64,000 bases of DNA from positions 186,001 to 250,000 of the forward strand of contig NZ_JAEKGC010000001.1 in NCBI RefSeq assembly GCF_016405885.1, in the 5' to 3' direction. Each line of letters opens with the position of its first letter. The first letter of the stretch is position 1. Source of the stretch: Arthrobacter sp. MSA 4-2 (GTDB lineage Bacteria > Actinomycetota > Actinomycetes > Actinomycetales > Micrococcaceae). Below the pieces are notes generated by a model, which was not told the DNA's origin, searched no databases, and saw only the letters and a program-made list of their open reading frames with translations. Below, one piece after another: positions 8,761-17,264 of this stretch. A program made the position numbers and the translations under genes.

Positions 8761-8869
8761 GGGTTGTACTCCTTCACGGGCGCGCCCGGCGGGCACGCCG
8801 ATCGGTTGATTGGTGTCCTTGGAGTCAGCCTACCCGGGCCGGTCTTTGTGCCCGGTTCAGCGGGGAGCG

Positions 8870-9738
8870 CTACCGGGCGGATTCGAGTTGCGCGTAGGTT
8901 GCGTCATCGAGCGCGATGCCGAGGGCGCCCATATTGTCTTCGAGGTGGCCGATGGAGCCCGTGCCCGGGATCGGCATCATCACCGGCGAACGGCGCAGCA
9001 GCCAGGCCAGGGCGACCTGGGAGGCGCTGGCGTTCAGTCGCCGGGCGGCCTCGTCCACCGGGCCGCCGGGGAGGGCGAGCTCGCCTGCGGAAATCGGAGC
9101 CCAGGGGATGAAGCCGATCCCGTTTTCCGTGGCGTAGTTCAGGACGTCTTCCGAGGTGCGGTCGGTGAGGTTGTACCGGTTCTGCACGGTGGAGACGGTG
9201 AAGTACTTCTCCGCCTCCTTCAGCTGGTCCACCGTGACCTCGGACAGGCCCAGGGCCTTCACCTTTCCTTCCTGCTGGAGGTCGCGGAGGGTGGCGAACT
9301 GCTCCCCGGCGTCGACCTTCGAATCGATCCGGTGCAGCTGGAGCAGGTCGAGGGAGTCGACGCGGAGTTTGCGGAGGCTGAGTTCGGTCTGCTGGCGCAG
9401 GTATTCGGGGCGGCCGACGGCGACCCACCGGTTGGGGCCGGGCCGGGTGAAGCCGACCTTCGTGGCGATGCGCACGCCTTCCGGGTAAGGGTAGAGGCCT
9501 CGGCCAGAATCTCCTCGCTGACGTCTGGCCCGTAGGAGTCCGCGGTGTCGATGAAGTCCACGCCGAGTTCGACGGCACGGCGGACGACGTCGATGGCAGT
9601 GCCGCGGTGTGCCGGCTCACCCCAGATGCCCGGCCCGGTGATGCGCATGGCGCCGAAACCCAGCCGGTGGACCGTGCCGAGGTCCTTGAGGTCGATGGTC
9701 GGGGACAGGGTCGTTGCCGTGTGTGGAGTTTCAGTCAT
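8870..9738 (-). pseudogene. Aldo/keto reductase interrupted by a one-base frameshift
   Basis: Two overlapping frames together make one oxidoreductase of about 289 aa. The first part carries [15 protein letters not shown] and the catalytic region FIDTADSYG (Asp and Tyr). The second part carries IATKVGF (Lys) and LLQLHRID (His). The break lies at about 9494-9503. There the minus strand reads GAGGCCTCTACCC, where an extra C (GAGGCCCTCTACCC) would restore continuous coding. Either a recent single-base deletion inactivated the gene or it is a sequence error in a C run. The rest of the gene looks intact, which favours a recent event or an error. Confidence 0.85.
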
Positions 9739-9801
9739 ACTGCCGCAACGGCCGGGCTGCGCCGGTTGTTCCGTCGGGCGAGACCGGCGTCACCGAGGAG
9801 C

Positions 9802-10761
9802 CTACGGCCTCAGGTCCAGCACCGGCATGCCCTCGCGGAGCTCCTTGAGCCTTTGCGCATGGCGCTGCAGCGCCTCGTCCTCCTCGGTGGCGGGCGTATA
9901 TGCCGGCACCGGGACGGCACGGCCGTCGTCGTCCAGGGCCACGAAGACACTCAGGCACTGCGCGGCAAGATGCATCACCTGGTCCTTTGGGTCGGCGGCA
10001 CGCACGCGCAGCCCGATATGCATGCTCGAGGTTCCGGTCATCAGCAGCCTCGCCTCGATCTCCAGGAGGTGGCCCACCGGGATGGGGCGGTGGAAGTGGA
10101 TGCCGCCGGCGTAGACGGCCGCGGTGTTCTGCCGGCACCACCCGGTGGCGCAGGCGAAGGCCGTCTCGTCGATCCAGGCCATCACCGTGCCGCCGTGGGT
10201 CTTGCCGCTCCAGTTCGCGTCGGTGGGCGCCGTGAGGAACCGGAAGGTCATCTGCGGCCCGGACCCGGCCGCGGTGTAGGTGGTGCGGGCCACCTCCTTC
10301 TTGATCTCCGACCGGATCGGGATGCGCTCCGCGGCCGCCGCATGGAAGGCGCGTTCCTCATCGGTGGAGGGGGTCCACTCGGGAACGCGCCGCGGGGCGC
10401 CGTCGTCGTCGACGGCAACGAACACCAGGAGGCACTCGGTGGCCTCTTCGTACTGGCCGGAGCGGGGGTTCGCGGAGAGGACGCTGACCAGGATGTGCAT
10501 GCTGGTGCTGCCGGTGTAGATCAGCTTGGCATGGGCCTCGATGAGGCTGCCGGCGGGGATCGGCCGGTTGAACCGGACGTCCCCGACATAGGCGGTGACG
10601 CAGTAGCCGCCGCTCCACCCGACGGCACAGGCGAACCCTGCCTTGTCGATCCACTCGAGCACCCGGCCGGCCTGTACTGTGCTGCCGCCGACGGCGACGT
10701 CGGTCGGGGCGGCGAGGAAGCGCAGGACCATGGTGCCGCGGGAGCTCATCGGTTCATCCAC
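9802..10761 (-). CDS. Acyl-CoA thioesterase, tandem double hotdog
   Basis: Cytoplasmic hydrolase of 319 aa built of two hotdog domains. Repeated landmarks are WIDKAGFACAVGW near residue 37 and WIDETAFACATGW near residue 195, each followed by a V-x-F-x-RPIP segment. Such acyl-CoA hydrolases release free fatty acids from CoA thioesters. The GTG at 10761 lies nine bases after the decarboxylase stop, so the two genes are probably cotranscribed. An ATG four codons later (10749) is an equally plausible start with a GGTGG site upstream. The acyl chain specificity is unknown. Confidence 0.87.
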   Translation of the reverse strand: MDEPMSSRGTMVLRFLAAPTDVAVGGSTVQAGRVLEWIDKAGFACAVGWSGGYCVTAYVGDVRFNRPIPAGSLIEAHAKLIYTGSTSMHILVSVLSANPRSGQYEEATECLLVFVAVDDDGAPRRVPEWTPSTDEERAFHAAAAERIPIRSEIKKEVARTTYTAAGSGPQMTFRFLTAPTDANWSGKTHGGTVMAWIDETAFACATGWCRQNTAAVYAGGIHFHRPIPVGHLLEIEARLLMTGTSSMHIGLRVRAADPKDQVMHLAAQCLSVFVALDDDGRAVPVPAYTPATEEDEALQRHAQRLKELREGMPVLDLRP

Positions 10762-10770
10762 CGCGCCTGC

Positions 10771-12162
10771 TCACCCCTCTCCAACCGCCGAGAGGGCACG
10801 GGCGACGGCGGCGATCGACTGCTCGACGTCGTCCTCGTCGGTGGACCAGTTGCTCACGGAGATCCGGAGCACCGCCCGGTCGTGCCAGCGGGATCCGGAC
10901 ATCCAGGCCGTTCCTCCCGCGAGCAGGTTTTCGGTTACCCGCCGGGTGCGTTCGTCGTCCCCGAAGCTCACGCAGACCTGGGTGAAGGCAACCTCGTTGA
11001 GGATCTCGGCCCCGGGCAGCCGGCCGATGCCGTCGGCCAGGGCGCGGGCGTGCCGGGCGAGCCTCTCGACGAGGTCGACGCTGCCGGAGCGGCCGAGGGA
11101 GCGCAGGGCGGCCCAGACCGGGACGCCACGGGCCCGGCGGGACAGCTCCGGAACCTTTTCGAGGGGATCCCCGGGGCCTGAGACATCGGCGATGAGGTAG
11201 CTCGTATGCACCCCAAACACTCCGCGCATCACCTCGGGCCGGGCGACAAACGCCACCCCGCAGTCGTAGGGGACATTGAGCGTCTTATGGGCGTCCGTGG
11301 CCCAGGAATCGGCCGCTTCGATGCCGGCCAGCTGCCCCCGGTAGTGCGGGCTTGCCGCGGCCCACAGGCCGAAGGCGCCGTCGACGTGGACCCAGGCGTC
11401 CCTCGCATGGGCGACGGCGACCGCTTCGGTCATCGGATCGGACGCCCCGGAGTGGAGGTTGCCCGCCTGAAGGCAGACGAGGGCGGGGCCTTCGCCGGCG
11501 TCCAGGGCCGCAGCAAGGGCATCGGGCCGAAGTCGGCCCTGGGCATCCGCCTCGACGACGGTCGGGGCACCGAGCCCGAGGTAGCGCAGGGCGAGGTCGA
11601 TGACGTCGTGCCGTTCGGCTCCGACGAAGACACGGACGCGGGGGCCTCCGGCGAGGCCGTCCCGGTCGAGGTCCCAGCCGGCCCTGTCGAGGACGACCTG
11701 CCGTCCGGCGGCGAGGCCGACGAAGTTCGCCATGGTGGCCCCGGTGGTGAACCCCACGCCGCTTCCGGCCGGGAGGCCGAGCAGCTCCAGCAGCCATCCC
11801 CCGGCGGCCTCCTCGGCGGCCACCACGGCCGGGGTGGCGAAGCGCAGCCCCGCGTTCTGGTCCCATGCGCTCACCAGCCAGTCGGCGCCGAGCGCCGCCG
11901 GAAGGGTGCCGCCGATGACCCAGCCGAAGAACCGGCCGGATGGCATGGCCATCAACCCCGGCTCGGCGAGCAGGGCAAGCTCATCGATGACTCGAGCGGG
12001 ATCGGTCGGCTGGTCGGGCAGGGGAGAGGCGAACTGCGCGGCGAGTTCGTCCGCCGTTCGCCCGGGCGGCAGAGCGCGCGTAGGGACCGACGCGAGCCAC
12101 TTCTCAGCGTGAACCCTCGCCCTCTCCAACGCGTCGCCATAGGCGTCCGGCCGGGCCGACAT
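10771..12162 (-). CDS. PLP-dependent group II decarboxylase family protein
   Basis: Fold-type I PLP enzyme, 463 aa, similar in layout to aromatic or acidic amino-acid decarboxylases. The cofactor lysine is Lys293 in TDAHKTLNVPYDCG, and Asp261 in HVDGAFG binds the pyridine nitrogen. GFTTGATMANFVGL (about 137-150) is the phosphate-binding region. Some relatives are aminotransferases or aldolases, so decarboxylation of a specific amino acid is not proven. A TAAGGT box at 12169-12174 stands six bases before the ATG, which suggests a leaderless transcript. The thioesterase gene follows closely. Confidence 0.87.
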   Translation of the reverse strand: MSARPDAYGDALERARVHAEKWLASVPTRALPPGRTADELAAQFASPLPDQPTDPARVIDELALLAEPGLMAMPSGRFFGWVIGGTLPAALGADWLVSAWDQNAGLRFATPAVVAAEEAAGGWLLELLGLPAGSGVGFTTGATMANFVGLAAGRQVVLDRAGWDLDRDGLAGGPRVRVFVGAERHDVIDLALRYLGLGAPTVVEADAQGRLRPDALAAALDAGEGPALVCLQAGNLHSGASDPMTEAVAVAHARDAWVHVDGAFGLWAAASPHYRGQLAGIEAADSWATDAHKTLNVPYDCGVAFVARPEVMRGVFGVHTSYLIADVSGPGDPLEKVPELSRRARGVPVWAALRSLGRSGSVDLVERLARHARALADGIGRLPGAEILNEVAFTQVCVSFGDDERTRRVTENLLAGGTAWMSGSRWHDRAVLRISVSNWSTDEDDVEQSIAAVARALSAVGEG

Positions 12163-12168
12163 GCCGCC

Positions 12169-12174
12169 ACCTTA
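12169..12174 (-). promoter_or_regulatory. Leaderless -10 box of the PLP decarboxylase
   Basis: TAAGGT on the minus strand, exactly six bases before the ATG at 12162. The spacing places transcription start at or next to the initiator codon. Confidence 0.5.
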
Positions 12175-12234
12175 GCAGGGACCGCAGCCCGTGCCGAGGC
12201 CTCGACCGGGTCGGATTTCCCGGGGTGCCCACCG

Positions 12235-13104
12235 TCAGGTGAGTTCCCCGACCCGCTGCTGCGCCTCCTCCACCTCCTCCTGTGCGGCCTCGGCCGCACG
12301 TTCTGCTGCGTCCTTCGCGCGCCCGGCCTCAGCGGCTTCGGCGTCCAACCCGTCCAGCTCGCGCTGCAGCACCCCCAGCCGCTCCTGGAGGTCCTCGATG
12401 GAGGCCGCGAGACCCTCGCGCTTCACCGCGATCCGGTGCGCGCGCTTCTGCAGCGCCTCGGCCTCCCCGGCCGCCCGCTGGGCGGCGGCTTCGGCCTCCG
12501 CAAGGTCGGTCCGGGCCTGTGCCAGCCGCACCGCGCGCTTCGGACCGTCGGCGGGCCGGCCCTCCTCCCCGGCATCGGCGCCGGCTTCGAACGGGTCCTC
12601 AAACGGCCCGGCGACCGCGCCGCTCAAATCCACCGGCTCCCACCCCGAAACCTCGAGCGGGCGGATGAGCCGGCCGGTGAGGACGGCCGCCGCCGCACCG
12701 GAATCCGTCATCGCCGCCCGAAGGGTCCCCTCCACCTCCGGCAGGGCGGAGGCGCCGACCGGGTGGCCGAGTCCGGCGGCGAGGTCAAGGCTCTGCCGTG
12801 CGATGCCGGCCAGGAGGCGCTGCCGCTGCTGCCCCAGCGCGTGAAGGCGGGCCCGGTCGGTGGTCTCCTGGGCCTCGCGCAGGGATTCACCCAGGGCCAG
12901 CACCTGCTCGATCTCCTCCCGCTTCCGGTCGACCAGGACGTTCACCAGCCACGCCGCCGTCGAGGCCTTCCGAAGCTTCCGGAGTGCACCGCCCAGGTCC
13001 TTGTCCCCGGCCGCAGCGGCCTCCTTCGCCAGGTCGTCCCGGGCACGGGTGAACTCGTCAAGGGGCAGCGCGTACAGCTCGGCTGCCGCTGAGGCCAGGT
13101 CCAT
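12235..13104 (-). CDS. Hypothetical coiled-coil protein
   Basis: A 289-residue protein of a family I remember from many actinobacteria without known function. The N-terminal domain carries a conserved block (LYALPLDEFTRARDDLAKEA at about 11-30, then RKASTAAWLVNVL at about 45-57). The C-terminal third is a long Ala/Glu/Arg-rich coiled coil (about 195-285). No signal peptide or membrane segment is seen. It stands alone, with the ATG at 13104 preceded by a weak GAGAGG site. No function can be assigned; homologues are sometimes mislabelled as transposases. Confidence 0.8.
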   Translation of the reverse strand: MDLASAAAELYALPLDEFTRARDDLAKEAAAAGDKDLGGALRKLRKASTAAWLVNVLVDRKREEIEQVLALGESLREAQETTDRARLHALGQQRQRLLAGIARQSLDLAAGLGHPVGASALPEVEGTLRAAMTDSGAAAAVLTGRLIRPLEVSGWEPVDLSGAVAGPFEDPFEAGADAGEEGRPADGPKRAVRLAQARTDLAEAEAAAQRAAGEAEALQKRAHRIAVKREGLAASIEDLQERLGVLQRELDGLDAEAAEAGRAKDAAERAAEAAQEEVEEAQQRVGELT

Positions 13105-13359
13105 GTGTCATGCCTCTCGGAGGGAGTCGGAGATGCCAACACTGGCAAAAACAACACCGTTGGGCAAGGGTGCCACCGTGCCGGACGGCTCCGCCGGAGG
13201 CACAGGATGTGAACGGTTAGTTGCCGTCCGCACCCGCCGCTACCGGAAACACTGAAGTGCTCCTATGATGAGCGTGTTCGGCTGATTTCGAGCAGGACAG
13301 ATGGGGGGCGGAATGGTCTTCCCGGCGTATTTCCGGTCCAGGAAAGAAGGGCTGAACAC

Positions 13360-13584
13360 ATGAACGAGGAAGACCTCCGACGCATCCGCATTGCCGCAGC
13401 GGACAAGGAGGCTGCGGCCTTCGAACTGGACCACGCCTCACTGACCCTTGAGGAGGCTGTCGTCGAGGCGCTGCGCCACGGCGAACATCCTGCCCTCATC
13501 GCCGAGGCCGCAGACCTGCCCGAGCCCGAGGTGGTTGGGCTGTCGGGTGCGCCGGCGGGTGCCAAGGAAATCCAGCCCGAGTGA
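13360..13584 (+). CDS. Small helical protein, HTH-like (74 aa), paralogue of 40142-40384
   Basis: Short protein made of two predicted helices and a possible helix-turn-helix. It begins with IRIAAADKEAAAFELDHASL and continues with VVEALRHGEHPALIAEAADL. The product of 40142-40384 has the same pattern (IMIAAADLEQAEFERDRLAL, then LVLEAFGAGEEPGALAEATG). The second half resembles the minimal HTH of sigma-region-4-like proteins, with the turn at the A-x-x-ADLPEPEV segment. An AGAAGGG site precedes the ATG. The function is unknown, but the duplication argues that the gene is real. Confidence 0.75.
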   Translation: MNEEDLRRIRIAAADKEAAAFELDHASLTLEEAVVEALRHGEHPALIAEAADLPEPEVVGLSGAPAGAKEIQPE

Positions 13585-13639
13585 AGCCGCCGTTCTCCTC
13601 CGGGCGACAGGGAGGGAAGAAAGGCCACATTGGCATTTG

Positions 13640-13668
13640 TTAGGAAAGCTACCTATATGCTTTCCTAA
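13640..13668. promoter_or_regulatory. 29-bp palindromic operator over a leaderless promoter
   Basis: Perfect 10-bp arms TTAGGAAAGC (13640-13649) and GCTTTCCTAA (13659-13668) separated by nine bases. The block contains TATGCT (13656-13661), which stands six bases before the ATG at 13668. A repressor bound here would cover the -10 and the start point of the following gene. The half-site recalls DtxR/IdeR iron boxes (TTAGG...CCTAA), but the 19-bp iron-box spacing is not met. The regulator is not identified. Confidence 0.55.
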
Positions 13669-14018
13669 TGGCTTCGATGAACGCTGTTGAGTCGAATCCG
13701 GTCCCCGCCACCCCTCACACGGACAGAGCAAAACACATGCCCAACAAGAGCAGACTCACCCCGGAGGAGCCGTTCCCCGAAGACCTGACGGAGCTCAGGG
13801 ACGAGTCGGTCGAGGTCCTGCACAGCAAGATCCACCGCGAGATCGATGCTGAGTACGACGAGCTGGGGGAGCTTGTCCCGGAGACCGAGTTCCGCCTCGA
13901 GGAGCTGACCGAGGAACTGGACCGCAGGGACGAGGACGCCGAGCTGGACTCCCGGCCCGTCGCCGAGGTGACCGTCCTCAAGACCTCAGATGGGGACGCG
14001 GAAGAGGCCGAAGCCTGA
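13668..14018 (+). CDS. Hypothetical acidic protein (116 aa)
   Basis: Soluble, highly charged and Glu/Asp-rich protein with no membrane segment. The central part (about 38-90) is predicted helical (LRDESVEVLHSKIHREIDAE, EELTEELDRRDED). The ATG at 13668 was chosen because a TATGCT box lies exactly six bases upstream, as in other leaderless genes here. An internal ATG at 13737 (MPNKSRL) is an alternative. The palindrome overlapping its start suggests tight repression. I recognise no domain. Confidence 0.65.
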   Translation: MASMNAVESNPVPATPHTDRAKHMPNKSRLTPEEPFPEDLTELRDESVEVLHSKIHREIDAEYDELGELVPETEFRLEELTEELDRRDEDAELDSRPVAEVTVLKTSDGDAEEAEA

Positions 14019-14075
14019 TCCTCCGGGCCCAGGCGGGCCCGGCGTCCCCGGATGGCCATCCGGGCCACGGGCGGC

Positions 14076-15098
14076 TCAGGCAGAACCGCGAAGCACCAGG
14101 GACGTGCCCAGCCGGGTGACCCGTTCGACCGGGCGGCCCTCGATCAGGGCCACGAGCTTCTCCGCCATCCGCGCTCCCATACCGGTCACCGGATGGTGGA
14201 CTGTGGTCAGGGCCGGGGTGAGCGCCGCCGCGAACTCGTCGTCGTCGAATCCGACGACCGCCACATCCCCGGGAATCCGCAGCGAGTGCGACGCGAGGAT
14301 CGAGTACGCTCCGGCGGCCATTTGGGCGCTCGCCACGAACAGTCCATCGATCGGGGCGCCGCGGGCGAGGAGCCGGCGCATTGCCGCCGCCCCCGAGGCG
14401 GGGGTGAAGTCCCCGAACTCGACCCTCGAGGAATCCAGGCCTGCACCGGCCAGTGTCCTGCGCCAGCCGGTGAGCCGGTCAATTCCGGCGGGCATGTCCT
14501 GCGGGCCGGCGATGGTGGCGATGTTCCGCCGCCCCCGCGATAGAAGGAGGTCGGTGGCGGCGGCCGCGCCCGACTCGTTCTCAACCTCGACGTAGTGGCT
14601 CCCGGCCTCCCCCACCAGCGGGCGGCCGGCGAAGACGACCGGCAGGGACCCGCTCACCCGTGCCCAGGAGTTGTCCCCGCTGTGATGGGACACAACGAGG
14701 GCCCCGTCAACGTTCCCACCCAGCAGGTAGCGCCGGGTCTTCTCGGGTGAGGACTCCGAGGAAAGGATCATGGTGAGGGTGTACTCGGTTTCCGCAAGGT
14801 AGCCGGCGATGCCCTCGATGACCGAGGCGAAATAGGGGTCGGTGAAGACCTTCGAGGTCGACTCCGGGAGCACCAGCGTCACCGCCTGGGTCCGCCGGCT
14901 GGCCAGCGAGCGGGCGGCACGGTTCGGGACGTAGTTCAGTGCCGCGATGGCATCCCGGACCGCCCGTGCGCGCTGCGGATCCACGGACGGGGAATTATTC
15001 ACCACCCGGGAGACCGTGGCGCGCGAGACTCCGGCCAGCGCCGCCACCATTTCGAGGGTCGGCGCCGGCCGGGCCCGGCCCGGATCGCGGTGTGTCAC
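14076..15098 (-). CDS. LacI family transcriptional regulator (CebR-like)
   Basis: Repressor of 340 aa. The N-terminal helix-turn-helix and hinge are typical: TLEMVAALAGVSRATVSRVV then NYVPNRAARSLASRRTQAV. The rest is a periplasmic-binding-protein-like sugar sensor domain ending in SLVLRGSA. It follows the beta-glucosidase gene by eleven bases in the same direction, so the two form an operon. The palindrome GAGAGCGCTCTC in their promoter matches the core of the Streptomyces CebR site, so cellobiose or a related beta-glucoside is the likely inducer (inference). Confidence 0.9.
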   Translation of the reverse strand: MTHRDPGRARPAPTLEMVAALAGVSRATVSRVVNNSPSVDPQRARAVRDAIAALNYVPNRAARSLASRRTQAVTLVLPESTSKVFTDPYFASVIEGIAGYLAETEYTLTMILSSESSPEKTRRYLLGGNVDGALVVSHHSGDNSWARVSGSLPVVFAGRPLVGEAGSHYVEVENESGAAAATDLLLSRGRRNIATIAGPQDMPAGIDRLTGWRRTLAGAGLDSSRVEFGDFTPASGAAAMRRLLARGAPIDGLFVASAQMAAGAYSILASHSLRIPGDVAVVGFDDDEFAAALTPALTTVHHPVTGMGARMAEKLVALIEGRPVERVTRLGTSLVLRGSA

Positions 15099-15109
15099 AG
15101 GGCGGGAGC

Positions 15110-16573
15110 CTACCCGGCCGGCCGGTCCTGCGCCTCGGCTGCCGCGGCGGCCGGATCGGAGCCGGAGTGCGCGGCGGCGATCACCCGGCCGTAGGCGTGG
15201 CCGCTGTCCTTGACGGTGCGGGCCAGGGTGTCGTAGTCAACGCGCACGATGCCGAACCGTTTGCCGTAGCCCCACGACCATTCGAAGTTGTCGAGCAGGG
15301 ACCACACGAAGTACCCCCGCACGTCGGCACCCTCGTCGATGGCCCGCCCTACGGCGTCGATATGGTCTCGGATGAACCGGGTGCGCTCGGCGTCGTGGAT
15401 GGCACCATCGGCACTGACCTCGTCGTCGTACGCCGCACCGTTCTCCGTGATGTACAGCGGGGGGAGGTTTTCGTACTCCCGGCCAAGGCGCACCAGCAGG
15501 TGCCGAAGTCCATCGGGGTTGACCTCCCAGTCCATCGCCGTGCGCGGCAGGCCGCGGCTGGGGAAGGTGATCCATTCGGCGCCGATCCAGGGCGACGCCG
15601 CCGGCCGCTCCGCGCCGCCTGAATGTCCGTCGCTGCCCGAGAGGTCGGGGTGCCCGCTAATGAGGTCGTCGTGGTAGTGGTTCACCCCGAGGAAGTCCAG
15701 CGGAGCCCCGATCGCCTCAAGGTCGCCCGGCTGGATGAGCTCGGCCAGCCCGAAGGGTTCAAGGTCCCGCAGGGAGTCCTCGGGGTAGGCGCCGCGGAGG
15801 ATCGGGTCGATGAAGATCCGGTTCTGCAGTGAATCAAAAAGCCGTGCCGCTTCGAGATCGACTGGGTCGGACGGGTCCTTCGGGATCGAATTGCTGAGGT
15901 TGAGGGTGATGCCAAGGTGTGCGCCGCCGCGGTTGCGCAGCTCCGCCACCGCCAGGCCGTGTGCCAGGTGCTGGTGGTGCACGGCGGCAATGGCGGCGCG
16001 TGGCTCCTGGCGGCCCGGGGCGTGCACCCCTGAGCCGTAGCCGAGCAGTGAGGAGCAGAACGGCTCGTTGAAGGTCGTCCAATGCTTCACGCGGTCGCCG
16101 AGGGCCTCGTAGACGTCGGAGGCGTACTCGGCGAAGCGGTAGGCGGTGTCGCGGTTGGCCCACCCGCCCTTTTCCTCGAGCGCCTGCGGCAGATCCCAGT
16201 GGTAGAGGGTCAGCCATGGAAGGATGCCGGCGTCGAGCAGTTCATCGACGAGCCGGGAGTAGAAGTCGAGCCCCTCGCGGTTCACGGCTCGGTCCCCGGG
16301 GCGCACGCGGGCCCAGCTGGTGGAGAACCGGTAGGAGTCGAGTCCGAGTTCCTTCATCAGGCGGACATCCTCGGGCATGCGGTGGTAGTGGTCCACAGCG
16401 GTCTCGAGGTTCTCCCCCTTCGCAACAGCGCCGGGGATGCGGGCAAAGGCGTCCCAGACCGAGTCCTCCTTGCCGCCTTCGTGGCCGGCCCCCTCCACCT
16501 GGGCGGCGGCGGTAGCCGAACCCCAGAGGAAGCCCTGCGGCCAGTTCGTGCGGAAGTGTTCCTGCTGAGACAT
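15110..16573 (-). CDS. GH1 family beta-glucosidase
   Basis: Cytoplasmic glycoside hydrolase, 487 aa, which hydrolyses cellobiose or aryl beta-glucosides by a retaining mechanism. The acid/base Glu170 sits in TFNEPF and the nucleophile Glu377 in YITENG. The N-terminal FLWGSATAAAQVEGA motif binds the non-reducing glucose. There is no signal peptide. It is the first gene of a two-gene operon with the LacI regulator and lies behind a strong promoter with an overlapping palindrome. No dedicated transporter is adjacent; one of the two sugar importers in the window, or another elsewhere, would have to supply substrate. Confidence 0.93.
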   Translation of the reverse strand: MSQQEHFRTNWPQGFLWGSATAAAQVEGAGHEGGKEDSVWDAFARIPGAVAKGENLETAVDHYHRMPEDVRLMKELGLDSYRFSTSWARVRPGDRAVNREGLDFYSRLVDELLDAGILPWLTLYHWDLPQALEEKGGWANRDTAYRFAEYASDVYEALGDRVKHWTTFNEPFCSSLLGYGSGVHAPGRQEPRAAIAAVHHQHLAHGLAVAELRNRGGAHLGITLNLSNSIPKDPSDPVDLEAARLFDSLQNRIFIDPILRGAYPEDSLRDLEPFGLAELIQPGDLEAIGAPLDFLGVNHYHDDLISGHPDLSGSDGHSGGAERPAASPWIGAEWITFPSRGLPRTAMDWEVNPDGLRHLLVRLGREYENLPPLYITENGAAYDDEVSADGAIHDAERTRFIRDHIDAVGRAIDEGADVRGYFVWSLLDNFEWSWGYGKRFGIVRVDYDTLARTVKDSGHAYGRVIAAAHSGSDPAAAAAEAQDRPAG

Positions 16574-16711
16574 GGGCCCTTACCTGCTCCTTGAATGGGT
16601 TGCGGAAAACGCTGTGCTGCCGGCGGCCGGGAAAGCAACGCTGCGGCGCTGCCGCTCCTCCGGTCCGGGTGGGCCCACCTCCACGGGCGGGGGTGGGCCG
16701 AGCGGGCCGCA

Positions 16712-16766
16712 GAGAGCGCTCTCACGGGGTGGGTCGAGTCTAGGAAGGCCGGAGCGGAAGTGTCAA
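16712..16766 (-). promoter_or_regulatory. Beta-glucosidase promoter with CebR-like operator
   Basis: On the minus strand a consensus -35 TTGACA (16761-16766) and -10 TAGACT (16737-16742) are 18 bases apart. The 12-bp perfect palindrome GAGAGCGCTCTC (16712-16723) begins about seven bases after the expected transcription start. The Streptomyces CebR site is TGGGAGCGCTCCCA, sharing the core GAGCGCTC. The remaining 140 bases to the ATG form an untranslated leader with no other clear element. Confidence 0.72.
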
Positions 16767-16881
16767 AGGAGGGGGCAGATCGTGCGATTTGTCCAGCGCA
16801 GGCATAAAGCCGATCCCATAGGCCCGGCGGCCGCGACCGGGTTTAATGACAGGACCTGCCCGCAGTATCCAGGAGGAGAAG

Positions 16882-17037
16882 ATGAGCGCTGTGTGTCCAT
16901 CATGCGGATCGAGTCTGCAGGAGCTTCCGGAGAGCCAGTGGCCGGCGTCCGGCCCCGTCCCGGAGGGGGCGATCGCCGTGTATCAGTGCGAGGGCAACCA
17001 CCGGGTCATCGTCGCCGATCCTGCGGTCCAGGCCTAA
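16882..17037 (+). CDS. Small zinc-ribbon-like protein (51 aa)
   Basis: The N-terminus carries CPSCG and the C-terminal half a C-x-GNH element, together a plausible single zinc knuckle (three Cys and one His). AGGAGG ends five bases before the ATG, so the start is well supported. The TAA stop overlaps the stop of the convergent gene by three bases. No known family is recognised. A nucleic-acid or protein-binding adaptor is possible but not shown. Confidence 0.7.
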   Translation: MSAVCPSCGSSLQELPESQWPASGPVPEGAIAVYQCEGNHRVIVADPAVQA

Positions 17038-17264
17038 CGTCCCTGGGAGTGGGCCTGGCGGTCGCGGATGATCCTGTCGATCTCATCGCGCAGGGCAACC
17101 GCCTCCTCCATGGTCAGTTCGAGTTCGGCGGACTGTTCCACCCAGCCGATCTTCAGCACCTCGTCGCCCCCAGCGCCCGAAAGCCCCACCGCAAGGGCCC
17201 GTCCGCCCACCCGGCTGACATCGCCAATCACCATTTCCCCGCCGTCGTCCTCCGCGATTGCCAT
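17034..17264 (-). CDS. Hypothetical protein (76 aa)
   Basis: Small soluble protein. The N-terminal half looks like a beta-rich fold (EMVIGDVSRVGGRALAVGLS). The C-terminus ends in a helix (TMEEAVALRDEIDRIIRDRQ). The ATG at 17264 has GGAG eight bases upstream. It is convergent with the zinc-ribbon gene and the two stops overlap. Function unknown. Confidence 0.65.
   Translation of the reverse strand: MAIAEDDGGEMVIGDVSRVGGRALAVGLSGAGGDEVLKIGWVEQSAELELTMEEAVALRDEIDRIIRDRQAHSQGR

Noticed and set aside
9607-11181. 524-codon plus-strand open frame over the thioesterase and decarboxylase genes
   Set aside because: It is antisense to two clear enzymes and has no domain.
11206-13092. 628-codon plus-strand open frame opposite the decarboxylase and coiled-coil genes
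   Set aside because: It spans two unrelated minus-strand genes and their gap and resembles no protein.
13640-13668. DtxR/IdeR iron box
   Set aside because: The half-sites look similar, but the 19-bp consensus spacing is not present; reported only as an unassigned palindrome.
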